Origin: Candidatus Giovannonibacteria bacterium RIFCSPLOWO2_12_FULL_44_15 | Lineage (GTDB): Bacteria > Patescibacteriota > Minisyncoccia > JACPKW01 > UBA11713 | DNA: 40,145 nt | Direction: 5' to 3' | Assembly (NCBI GenBank): GCA_001778905.1 | Contig: MFIQ01000012.1 | Coordinates: 1 to 40,145 of the forward strand | Part shown: positions 23,504 through 30,672 of the stretch, piece after piece | Position numbering within the stretch: the stretch's first letter is position 1 | How the letters are laid out: each line of letters opens with the position of its first letter | Notes under the pieces: model-generated | Database searches by the model: none | Told to the model about the DNA's origin: nothing | Seen by the model: the letters and a program-made list of their open reading frames with translations, nothing else | Made by a program: the position numbers and the translations under genes

Positions 23504-24217
23504 ATGAAAATATTTCTTTTAATAATTTTTTTGGGAATAGCACCTCTCGCCTCCGCACAAGTGGGAAATTTTAAACCAGTGGAGGTTAATCTTCTTATGG
23601 AGCCGGGGAGTTACGCGCCGGGTTGGTATAGGGGCGCTTCCTTGCCGACTCTCGAATCAAAAACTAAAATTTCCGCTTTTATCTTTTTAAACGGTAAAAA
23701 ACTTCTGCCCGCAAATTTTATCTACAATTGGACGATAGATGGTAATTTGGATAGGGTGGTCTCCGGCAAAGGGAAAGACGGTATCTCTTATTCTTTTCCG
23801 AAAAGCAAAGGGTCAAAGAGTATAATTCAACTCGAAGTTTTGGACAATAAAAATAAGCGCCGTGGAAAAGCTGAAATCGTAATTGATCCAAAACTTTCCG
23901 AAGTGCTGATTTATGAAAAAAATTCTTCTGGCCCGATAACGTCCCGCGCTATTTCCAGAAAAACCATTGGCCCAGGAACCCAATTTACGGTTAAGGCTGT
24001 GCCGTTTTTCATGACCTTTGCCTCAAAATCTGATTTACAATTTATTTGGTTCCAGGATAGTCAGCCGCAAAGCTCAATAGAAGGCGAGTCGGATGCTTAC
24101 ATGGTCGAAGCTAAACCAGGATCCGAAGGGCAGAGCGCGACATTTAAAGTTATTGTTACCAATATTAAAAGTCTTTTAGAGAAAATTGAAAACTCTCTTT
24201 ATGTTGAGGTTAGGTAA
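23504..24217 (+). CDS. Secreted beta-rich protein of the secretion-like cluster
   Basis: 237 residues. The N-terminus MKIFLLIIFLGIAPLASA is a signal peptide with likely cleavage after ASA (residue 18). The mature part is beta-rich. It has an Ig-like pattern in the middle (FIYNWTIDGN, KSIIQLEVLDNKNKRRGKAEIVI) and a second similar unit (LQFIWFQDSQPQSS, ATFKVIVTNI), which resemble PKD-type folds. The gene overlaps the VirB2-like gene by 17 bases, an arrangement that couples translation. A surface location is inferred from the signal peptide. The fold assignment is tentative. Confidence 0.72.
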   Translation: MKIFLLIIFLGIAPLASAQVGNFKPVEVNLLMEPGSYAPGWYRGASLPTLESKTKISAFIFLNGKKLLPANFIYNWTIDGNLDRVVSGKGKDGISYSFPKSKGSKSIIQLEVLDNKNKRRGKAEIVIDPKLSEVLIYEKNSSGPITSRAISRKTIGPGTQFTVKAVPFFMTFASKSDLQFIWFQDSQPQSSIEGESDAYMVEAKPGSEGQSATFKVIVTNIKSLLEKIENSLYVEVR

Positions 24218-24638
24218 AACACTGCTTCTATTTCTGTTCGCGTCTTCTCTGTTTTTTTCTATTGCAAGCGCGGCGATCGACCCTGCGCCTACGGCGACAT
24301 CAAACACGGATTTTACCGGCTACGCAAAATTTATATATCCCTTTGTAATATCCGTCGGCGCGATACTGGCCGTAATAATGCTTATAATAGCTGGGTTGCA
24401 GATGATGACGGCTTCCGAGGGACAGCGCACTGCGGCGAAAGAACGAATACAAAATGCTTTGTTGGGCCTTCTACTTTTGGTGGGGGTCTACCTAATTTTG
24501 CATACAATAAACCCGGACTTATTAAATTTAAAAATTAATACGGATGGATTGAAAGTCGATGCGGGTGGCGAAAAAAGGTGCAGACCGGCTTGCACATCTC
24601 CACTTATTTGTTCAAGAGGCGCTTGCAGCATGCCTTAA
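24201..24638 (+). CDS. VirB2/TrbC-like pilin-type protein
   Basis: 145 residues from the ATG at 24201, which opens a clean signal peptide (MLRLGKTLLLFLFASSLFFS, likely cleavage after SASA); an in-frame TTG at 24186 is less likely. The mature protein has two hydrophobic segments (about 46-66 and 82-104) joined by a short polar loop (TASEGQRTAAKERIQ), the topology of VirB2/TrbC pilins. The C-terminus carries four Cys residues in a short cluster (CRPACTSPLICSRGAC), absent from classical pilins and suggestive of disulfides outside the cell. The position within the VirB4/VirB6 cluster supports a pilin or pore-subunit role. Confidence 0.75.
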   Translation: MLRLGKTLLLFLFASSLFFSIASAAIDPAPTATSNTDFTGYAKFIYPFVISVGAILAVIMLIIAGLQMMTASEGQRTAAKERIQNALLGLLLLVGVYLILHTINPDLLNLKINTDGLKVDAGGEKRCRPACTSPLICSRGACSMP

Positions 24639-24656
24639 TAATGCGAAATAAATAAC

Positions 24657-25862
24657 ATGCAGGAACTGCTTACAACCAAAAGAATTATAATCGCCCTCGC
24701 AATTTTATTCGTCCTATTTTTTGTGGTGGCGGCGGCTTGGTATTACTTCCTGCGCGATGGCGGTTCGGCAGAGAATAATACTCAAGCAGAACCACCTCCC
24801 GAAAATCCATTTCCAGAGGGGGAGGGGAGGAATTCCGCAGGGGGAGCAAGCAACCCGGCGGGAGGTTCGTCGGACATCGGATCAGTTCCCCAAAACCTAA
24901 ACGCGTCTAAAGGAGATGTTTTCCAGATTGTTCCGGATGCCGTTACGGGCGCAGTTTTTTATAATAATAAAATTCGCTATGTTGAAAAATCATCGGGGAA
25001 TATTTTTGAAGTAGACTTAGATGGGAAAAATAAAACCAACCTTTCCAATAATAAAATTTCGGGCGTTTTTGACGCAATGTGGTCACGGCAGGGGACGCGG
25101 TTAATAATTAAATACGCGTCCGGAGATAAAGTAACCGCGGTGTCCGCCACAATCACCGGCTCGAGCACAAAGACTGTGATTTTGCCGGCAGGCGTTAAGG
25201 ATGTCGCATTCTCGCCCAAAGGAGATCGCATTGCATATGTGCTCGTTTCAGGAGATGTCGCTTCCGTTATAACCGCAACCCCGGAGAATAAAAGTCCGGT
25301 AACTCGCCTCAAGCTGAAGTACTCTTCCTGGAAAATTCTTTGGACAGAAGATAACGGCATTTATCTTCTGTCATCTCCGTCAGCGTATCTGGATGGATTT
25401 CTATATAAAATTACTTTGTCTTCCGGAACTTTCTCCAAAATACTCGGCCCATATCCAGGCCTTCTTGCATCCGTCAACGCCCCCAGCCTAATATTTTCCG
25501 AGGCAAATCAAAAAGAAAAAACCATCGATACATTTCTTTCGAATTCCTCCGGTGGGAACATAGGTCCTCTGCCAATAAAAGCGCTTCCGGAAAAATGCAC
25601 TTGGTCAAAAAAGGTAAAAGATATTGTTTTTTGCGCGGCTCCTTTGATAATCCCCGGCGCTACCTATCCGGATAATTGGTATATGGGCAAGGTTTCATTT
25701 GGAGACGCCGCCGTAAAAATAAATATAGCCTCCCGCGCGATAAATTCTTTCTTGTTGCCAGAATCAACTGACGCAATAAAGCTTTTTCTATCCGCCGATG
25801 AAACAAACTTGTTTTTCATAAACAAAGATGATGAATCTTTGTGGAGATTAAGAATTCCTTAG
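24657..25862 (+). CDS. Membrane-anchored beta-propeller-like protein
   Basis: 401 residues. One N-terminal membrane segment (about 9-31, IIIALAILFVLFFVVAAAWYYF) is followed by a low-complexity Pro/Gly/Ser spacer (about 40-80) and a propeller-like domain with repeated blades. Typical blade patterns are ISGVFDAMWSRQGTRLIIKY, VKDVAFSPKGDRIAYVL and AIKLFLSADETNLFFINKDD, as in TolB/PD40 repeats. It is the last gene of the secretion-like cluster and converges with jag, overlapping its stop by four bases. An extracytoplasmic scaffold or ligand-binding role is inferred from the fold and anchor. Confidence 0.78.
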   Translation: MQELLTTKRIIIALAILFVLFFVVAAAWYYFLRDGGSAENNTQAEPPPENPFPEGEGRNSAGGASNPAGGSSDIGSVPQNLNASKGDVFQIVPDAVTGAVFYNNKIRYVEKSSGNIFEVDLDGKNKTNLSNNKISGVFDAMWSRQGTRLIIKYASGDKVTAVSATITGSSTKTVILPAGVKDVAFSPKGDRIAYVLVSGDVASVITATPENKSPVTRLKLKYSSWKILWTEDNGIYLLSSPSAYLDGFLYKITLSSGTFSKILGPYPGLLASVNAPSLIFSEANQKEKTIDTFLSNSSGGNIGPLPIKALPEKCTWSKKVKDIVFCAAPLIIPGATYPDNWYMGKVSFGDAAVKINIASRAINSFLLPESTDAIKLFLSADETNLFFINKDDESLWRLRIP

Positions 25863-26320
25863 CTTTCGTTGAAGGGCTTTATCACGACTTTCCTATTCGG
25901 CTCATCGCCGACCGATTGGGTTATGATATCCGGATATTCAGTCAGGATCGCATGAACTATTCTTCTTTCGTATGAACTCATCGGCCTTAGTTGTATTTCT
26001 TTTTTGAAATATCTGACTCGCTGGGCGGAAAGCCTGGCTAAATCTTTTATCTCCTCTGCTTTTTGTTTTTGGTAATCGTTCACATCGACTGAAAAAGGCG
26101 CTGGGATTTTCCCCAATTTAGCCTCCGCCAGTCTTTTTACAAGATGGTTTAGTGCAATCAAATTTTCTCCTCCTTCGCCGATCAGCAACCCAGCTTCTTG
26201 GGTTCTTATTTGAAATTGTGTGTTGTCTGCCGTTTCAAAAATAGAAACATCGCCAAAAATTCCTATTTTAGTCAAAACTTCTTCAACTATTTCCTTTATT
26301 TTTATTTTCTCCTCGTCCAT
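25859..26320 (-). CDS. khpB: Jag/KhpB RNA-binding protein (KH and R3H domains)
   Basis: 153 residues. A KH-type domain (about 30-85) with GLLIGEGGENLIALNHLV is followed by an R3H domain (about 88-150) with YERRIVHAIL. The N-terminal Jag-N domain of longer homologues is missing, leaving the short form. Jag/KhpB proteins bind RNA and affect cell elongation and division in Firmicutes. The gene overlaps the 3' end of yidC by 38 bases and lies in the classical rpmH-rnpA-yidD-yidC-jag order beside the replication origin. Confidence 0.93.
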   Translation of the reverse strand: MDEEKIKIKEIVEEVLTKIGIFGDVSIFETADNTQFQIRTQEAGLLIGEGGENLIALNHLVKRLAEAKLGKIPAPFSVDVNDYQKQKAEEIKDLARLSAQRVRYFKKEIQLRPMSSYERRIVHAILTEYPDIITQSVGDEPNRKVVIKPFNES

Positions 26321-27032
26321 AGAGAAGCTTAGCGCGAGAGCGCACTATAGCTTCATGTAAAGTAGCAAAAACGTTGGAGGATGTCCAATAAAGGGCAAGC
26401 GCGGCTGGGAAGCGGGTTGAAATGTAGAAGATGACCAGGGGCAGGACGTACGTGGCCTGTATCGCCATGGCTCTTGCCATCTCGTCCTTCATATTGGGGC
26501 CCTTTTGCGGAATTTTTGGATTCGAAAGCTTCATCTGTAAAAATTGTGAAAAGCCCGCGAGGAACGCCAAAATATAATTCGGGGCGCTTAAATTAACCAA
26601 TCCGAGAAAGCTGGTCCTAATAACTTCCGGCATTGATACAAAAGAATAAAGTGCAACATTCCCAGTCAGAAGCCCCTTCAAGAAAAGCTGATAGAGCGTT
26701 ATTAGAATTGGGAGTTGGACTAAGAGCAAAAAACAGCCCGAAAGTGGGTTTACCCCGTGCTCCTTATAGAGTTCCATCATTTTTTTATTTTGCTCCTCGG
26801 TGTTGTTTTTATAAGTTTCCTTTATCTTCCTTATTGCCGGCTCGAGCTCTTTCATTTTTATCTGAGTGATGAGCCCGCGATGCGTGAAAGGAAAAATAAC
26901 GATCCTTACCAATATAGTTAGGAGCACGATCGCGATTCCGATATCATGCCCCGGGGCAAGCCCGGTCAAAAATACTAAGGCGTTATAGAGGGGTCGGTAG
27001 AGAGCCTCGTTATATATTAAAGAAAAACTCAT
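26283..27032 (-). CDS. yidC: YidC/Oxa1 membrane protein insertase
   Basis: 249 residues, the short form without the large periplasmic domain. Hydrophobic segments lie at about 27-50, 105-125, 150-170, 195-215 and 218-235. The conserved Arg of the hydrophilic groove is visible in TILVRIVIFPF, followed by the cytoplasmic hairpin (KMKELEPAIRKIKETYKNN) and the motif GCFLLLVQLPILITLYQLF. YidC inserts membrane proteins with or after the Sec translocon. The absence of the periplasmic domain matches Gram-positive and CPR homologues. It overlaps yidD upstream by four bases. Confidence 0.96.
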   Translation of the reverse strand: MSFSLIYNEALYRPLYNALVFLTGLAPGHDIGIAIVLLTILVRIVIFPFTHRGLITQIKMKELEPAIRKIKETYKNNTEEQNKKMMELYKEHGVNPLSGCFLLLVQLPILITLYQLFLKGLLTGNVALYSFVSMPEVIRTSFLGLVNLSAPNYILAFLAGFSQFLQMKLSNPKIPQKGPNMKDEMARAMAIQATYVLPLVIFYISTRFPAALALYWTSSNVFATLHEAIVRSRAKLLYGRGENKNKGNS

Positions 27033-27259
27033 GGTTTAAACGGATCTATTATTCTTTTCTGCCACGGATGGCATTTTGCGATCCTGAAAGCTCCTTTTCT
27101 TAGGCCGTAGAAAACGCCTCCGAAATTGATGGCTTCTTTTATATACTCGGAGCAAGAGGGTTCAAAAACACAATATTTTCTTCGCGAAGAAAAAGCCCCC
27201 TGGTCGGGAGAAATTATGATTTGGTAAAAATTTATAAGAGCAACAAAAATTTTTTTCAT
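27029..27259 (-). CDS. yidD: Membrane protein insertion efficiency factor YidD
   Basis: 76 residues. The family pattern is complete: INFYQIIISPDQGAF, CVFEPSCSEYIKEAI and KCHPWQKRIIDP, including the conserved Cys residues. YidD is an amphipathic peripheral membrane protein thought to assist insertion near YidC. Its ATG overlaps the rnpA stop by four bases, and its own stop overlaps the yidC start by four bases, so translation of the block is coupled. Confidence 0.95.
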   Translation of the reverse strand: MKKIFVALINFYQIIISPDQGAFSSRRKYCVFEPSCSEYIKEAINFGGVFYGLRKGAFRIAKCHPWQKRIIDPFKP

Positions 27260-27531
27260 TTTATAAGCTGTCTTTCGTCTAAGGCGCGAGAAATTCCTTT
27301 TTCTAGTTCTTTGTAGCTTTGCTCTTCAGCACCTTTTTTAAAAATAAAAGCGAGGCTGATCCCTTTTTTGATGCCGTCTCCTTTCCTTCTTAATATTTCT
27401 CTTGCTCTTCTCCTGATTTTATTACGCAATACGGCTTTTTTTACTTCTTTGCTCGGGATAATGAAAGTGAATCGCTTTTCGCCGATATTGTTCTTAGAAA
27501 TTCTTAGGCTGATGAAATCTTCGAAACTCAT
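27256..27531 (-). CDS. rnpA: Ribonuclease P protein component, N-terminally short
   Basis: 91 residues from the ATG at 27531, four bases after the rpmH stop. The conserved central region is visible: FISLRISKNNIGEKRFTFII, then KKAVLRNKIRRRAREIL (the RNR motif). The protein assists the RNase P RNA in 5' tRNA maturation. The usual N-terminal helix (consensus LPKxxRLxxxxDF, roughly 20-25 residues) is missing. An upstream in-frame ATG at 27585 would add 18 residues, rich in Gly/Arg and without that motif, and would overlap rpmH by 50 bases. Either the N-terminus is truly lost or very diverged. No frame upstream encodes the missing motif. Confidence 0.85.
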   Translation of the reverse strand: MSFEDFISLRISKNNIGEKRFTFIIPSKEVKKAVLRNKIRRRAREILRRKGDGIKKGISLAFIFKKGAEEQSYKELEKGISRALDERQLIK

Positions 27532-27535
27532 CTTG

Positions 27536-27670
27536 CTATATGGCGAGCCGCGCCCTCTTTTTCCTGCGCCTGCGGCGCAGGACATTTTTCCCCGATGTCG
27601 TGCTTTTTCGTTTTAAAAAGCCGTGGCTTCTCTTCCTTTTTCTTTTTTTGGGCTGGTAAGTTTGTGACAT
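27536..27670 (-). CDS. rpmH: 50S ribosomal protein L34
   Basis: 44 residues read directly from the minus strand: [18 protein letters not shown], then [21 protein letters not shown] and a short tail. This is the L34 signature (TYQPxxxKRxxxHGFRxRM). The gene is the first of the rpmH-rnpA-yidD-yidC-jag block, divergent from dnaA, which is the classical arrangement around oriC. A perfect palindrome (CCTGCGCC, TGC, GGCGCAGG; 27563-27581) lies near its 3' end and overlaps the region before rnpA. Confidence 0.96.
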   Translation of the reverse strand: MSQTYQPKKRKRKRSHGFLKRKSTTSGKNVLRRRRRKKRARLAI

Positions 27671-27816
27671 TGAAACATTGTAACACAAATCAGCAGACTT
27701 TCAATATTAACAAGAAATTCATAGTTTATTAACATTCTAGTAATGTTTGGCCTTAGTAGTAAATTTTCCATTAAAACAATAAAATTACTTCTATAACCCA
27801 AGTTAACATTATATGC

Positions 27817-29181
27817 ATGACTAACGAAGAATTGTGGCAGACGGCGCTGAATGAGTTGGAATTAGCTGTTTCGAAAGCTAATTTTATCACTTGGTTTCAA
27901 AATACCTCCGTAGCCGATCACCAGGGTGGAATGGTTGTTCTGAATGTGCCGAATGCTTTCGCGAAAGAGTGGCTTGAGTATAAATATCATAAATTTATCC
28001 TCAAGGCTCTCCGAAATCTTTCTCCGGACGTGCGCAATGTAGAATACGTAATCTCCTCTGAAATTACCCCGCTTCTTCAAAAGCGAAAACGCGAGCGCAG
28101 TATTTTGCCTCAAGAAAACCAACTTGAATTCAAGGAACTTTTAGTCGATCGTGAAACAAACCTAAATCCTCGTTATACTTTTGACTCATTCATAGTTGGC
28201 CCGTTTAATGAGCTCGCGCACGCAGCGTCGATTGCCGTGAGCAAAAACCTGGGTCAGGCGTATAACCCGCTTTTCTTATATGGCGGCGTTGGTTTGGGGA
28301 AGACTCATTTATTGCAAGCTGTTGGGAATGAGATTAAAAAAACATCTCCTCGTTTTAAAGTTTTATATACGACATCGGAACGCTTTACAAGCGACCTTGT
28401 GAATTTCATGCAGTCGAATGAAGCCGCAGCTTTTAAGGAAAAATATCGGTCTTATGATTTGCTTATAATAGACGACATCCAATTTATCGCCGGGAAAGTA
28501 AAGACACAAGAAGAACTTTTCCATGTTTTTAATCATCTTTACGAAGCTAGCAAGCAGATAATTTTCTCTTCCGACAAACCACCGCATGCAATAAACGATC
28601 TGGAAGAGCGCCTTAAAAGCAGATTTGAGGGGGGGATGGTGGCTGATATCGGACAGCCGGAATACGAGAGCCGTCTCGCGATCTTAAAATCTAAATCCCA
28701 AGGGAAAGACGCTTATCTAAATCAGGAGATTTTGGAATATATAGCTTCGAATGTTCAGAAAAATGTCCGGGAACTGGAGGGTGCCTTAAATGCAGTTGTC
28801 GCGAAGTCTAAACTTTCGGGAAAAACGCTTTCCGTCCCGGAAATTAAGGAAATACTGGATAAGAATACTCAGCCTAAGAGAATAGTAACCGCAAACCACA
28901 TTATAAAATGCGTTGCGGAATTTTATGATGTAAATGAAAGGACTTTATTTGAAAAAACTAGAAAAAAAGAGATTGTTAAGCCGAGGCAAGTAGCAATGTA
29001 TTTATTAAGGGAAGACTACAGCGGCTCATATCCTTATATAGGCCAGCGCTTTGGAGGGAGGGATCATACGACCGCAATACACGCTTTTGACAAGATATCA
29101 AAAGAGTTGAAAAAGAATTCTCAACTTGTGGAAGAGATGAAGAGAATCCGTGAGTTATATGATTATAGTTCTTCGTCGTAA
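27817..29181 (+). CDS. dnaA: Chromosomal replication initiator DnaA
   Basis: 454 residues. Domain I (about 1-80, LWQTALNELELAVSKANFITWF) is followed by a short linker, the AAA+ domain III and the DNA-binding domain IV. Walker A is GGVGLGKT (156-163), Walker B is LLIIDDIQFI (D219, D220), and the DnaA-box recognition signature GGRDHTTAIHA is near residue 420. DnaA binds 9-mer boxes at oriC and melts the origin. The gene is divergent from rpmH and followed by dnaN after a 123-base AT-rich spacer with DnaA-box-like sites, so autoregulation at that site is plausible. Confidence 0.98.
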   Translation: MTNEELWQTALNELELAVSKANFITWFQNTSVADHQGGMVVLNVPNAFAKEWLEYKYHKFILKALRNLSPDVRNVEYVISSEITPLLQKRKRERSILPQENQLEFKELLVDRETNLNPRYTFDSFIVGPFNELAHAASIAVSKNLGQAYNPLFLYGGVGLGKTHLLQAVGNEIKKTSPRFKVLYTTSERFTSDLVNFMQSNEAAAFKEKYRSYDLLIIDDIQFIAGKVKTQEELFHVFNHLYEASKQIIFSSDKPPHAINDLEERLKSRFEGGMVADIGQPEYESRLAILKSKSQGKDAYLNQEILEYIASNVQKNVRELEGALNAVVAKSKLSGKTLSVPEIKEILDKNTQPKRIVTANHIIKCVAEFYDVNERTLFEKTRKKEIVKPRQVAMYLLREDYSGSYPYIGQRFGGRDHTTAIHAFDKISKELKKNSQLVEEMKRIRELYDYSSSS

Positions 29182-29304
29182 AAAAAATAATTCCCAACTA
29201 ACCCAAATTATTCACACATTATTAAAAAATAAATTCTTTAAAATGCTATCTAAAAAAGATTAAAAGTGATATCCACACACATTTAACAATATCTGATAAT
29301 AATT
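29182..29304. other. Candidate replication origin (oriC) between dnaA and dnaN
   Basis: This 123-base spacer is strongly AT-rich. It holds one perfect DnaA box by the TTATNCACA consensus, TTATTCACA (29208-29216), and a one-mismatch box ATATCCACA (29269-29277), with AT-rich runs between them suitable for unwinding. The position between dnaA and dnaN is classical. Two boxes are few, so a further cluster upstream of dnaA (27671-27816, also AT-rich but without clear boxes) is possible. Confidence 0.5.
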
Positions 29305-30402
29305 ATGAAATTAAGTTGTAATAAAAATGAATTATATAAATTAGTTAGTCTGGCTGAGAGGAGTACTAATAAAAATCCAACCCTAATTGCGCTTTCGTCG
29401 ATCCTTTTACGGACTGGGAAAAACCAACTTTTTATAATAAGTACAAATTTAGAAGTTGCTTTTGAGGGAAGCCTCGCCGCGTCTGTTGATGAGGATGGGG
29501 AAATATTATCTCCAGGAAAAACCCTCCTTTCTGTACTCTACGCAATGCCGGACGAGGAAGTTGATTTAAATAGTGCTGGCGGGAACCTAAAAATAGTTTC
29601 AAAAACATCATCAGTAAATTTAAAATGCCTTAATATGGAAGAATTTCCAACAATCCCAAAAATAAAAAAAGAAAACCACTTCCAAATATCATACTCTTCC
29701 CTAATTGAGGCTTTAAAAAATACAATAATTGCCACCGCCACAAACTACACAAAACCGGAATTAGCGAGCGTTTATATGTTTTCTCAAGGGAAATTACCAC
29801 TAACGCTTGTGGCCACAGATTCATTCAGGTTAGCCGAGCAGAAAACAAACATTACCCATCCCTCGCTCGCCCTGCTTTTACCACAAAAAACATGCCAAGA
29901 AGTAATTAGGATTTTTGAAGATTCAGGAGACGATATCGACATCACATTCAATAAAAACCAAATACTTTTTCAAAATAAAAAAATCTCTTTTTTATCCAGG
30001 CTTACCGAAGGAAAATTTCCAGAATACCAAACAATAATCCCGAAGTCTTTCGATACCCAAGTTTTCACGGACAAAAATCAAATATTAAATGCCGTGCGGG
30101 CGGCGGGAATTTTTTCTTCCAAACTTTCGGAAGTCACAATCGCCGTGGACGGGGATAAGGGAATTTTAGGCATAAAATCTTCAAACGCAGAGACGGGAGA
30201 GTACGAATCAAACTACCAAACTAAAATATCCGGGGCTTCCGTCGAGGCCAATTTCAATTATCACTATCTGCTCGAGGCTCTCCAAACAATCTCGAATCAA
30301 AAAGTGTTTATGGGATTTAACGGCCCCCAAAAGGCAGTTCTAATCAGGGGCGCCGACGATGCGGGGTACCTGCATCTGGTCATGCCTATGAGGGGAAATT
30401 AA
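29305..30402 (+). CDS. dnaN: DNA polymerase III beta subunit (sliding clamp)
   Basis: 365 residues, normal length, with the three-fold repeated clamp fold. Family features are LVSLAERSTNKNPTLIALSSILL near the start, GEILSPGKTLLSVLYAMPDEEV, TDSFRLAEQK in the middle and YLLEALQTISNQKVFMGFNG with the C-terminal VMPMRGN, the usual clamp ending. The clamp forms a dimeric ring that tethers polymerase to DNA. It follows dnaA and the origin candidate and directly abuts a DciA-like gene (stop TAA followed at once by ATG). Confidence 0.97.
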   Translation: MKLSCNKNELYKLVSLAERSTNKNPTLIALSSILLRTGKNQLFIISTNLEVAFEGSLAASVDEDGEILSPGKTLLSVLYAMPDEEVDLNSAGGNLKIVSKTSSVNLKCLNMEEFPTIPKIKKENHFQISYSSLIEALKNTIIATATNYTKPELASVYMFSQGKLPLTLVATDSFRLAEQKTNITHPSLALLLPQKTCQEVIRIFEDSGDDIDITFNKNQILFQNKKISFLSRLTEGKFPEYQTIIPKSFDTQVFTDKNQILNAVRAAGIFSSKLSEVTIAVDGDKGILGIKSSNAETGEYESNYQTKISGASVEANFNYHYLLEALQTISNQKVFMGFNGPQKAVLIRGADDAGYLHLVMPMRGN

Positions 30403-30672
30403 ATGGTCCTCATTAGGGTGGAAAATTTTCTGAGCAAATTTAAGGGACTGGGGGCGAACGAGGAGCGCGAGAATAAAATTTACGAAATTTTAAAAAACAG
30501 TTTTCTGATCGGAAAAGCTAAAGTAGCTGTCCGGAAAAAAACTATTTATTTTTATGATCTTTCCCCAGCGGCCAAAAGCGAACTTTTTTTAAAAAAAGAG
30601 GTGATATTAAAAAAACTAAAAGAAGTTATGAAAAGCGCTGCCCCGAACGAAATCAGTTTCCGGAAACCCTAA
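30403..30672 (+). CDS. DciA-like (DUF721) small protein
   Basis: 89 residues starting directly at the dnaN stop. The pattern GKAKVAVRKKTIYFYDLSP, then AKSELFLKKEVILKKLKEVM and a final NEISFR resembles the DUF721/DciA fold, in which a basic strand pair is followed by a helix and a closing strand. DciA is the ancestral loader or operator of the replicative helicase DnaB. Adjacency to dnaA and dnaN supports a replication role. The match is by pattern only and the protein is short. The 3' end overlaps the convergent PBP gene by 20 bases. Confidence 0.6.
   Translation: MVLIRVENFLSKFKGLGANEERENKIYEILKNSFLIGKAKVAVRKKTIYFYDLSPAAKSELFLKKEVILKKLKEVMKSAAPNEISFRKP

Noticed and set aside
27613-27801. 62-codon minus-strand frame upstream of rnpA
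   Set aside because: It is a shifted reading of rpmH; the correct frame gives a clear L34 signature.
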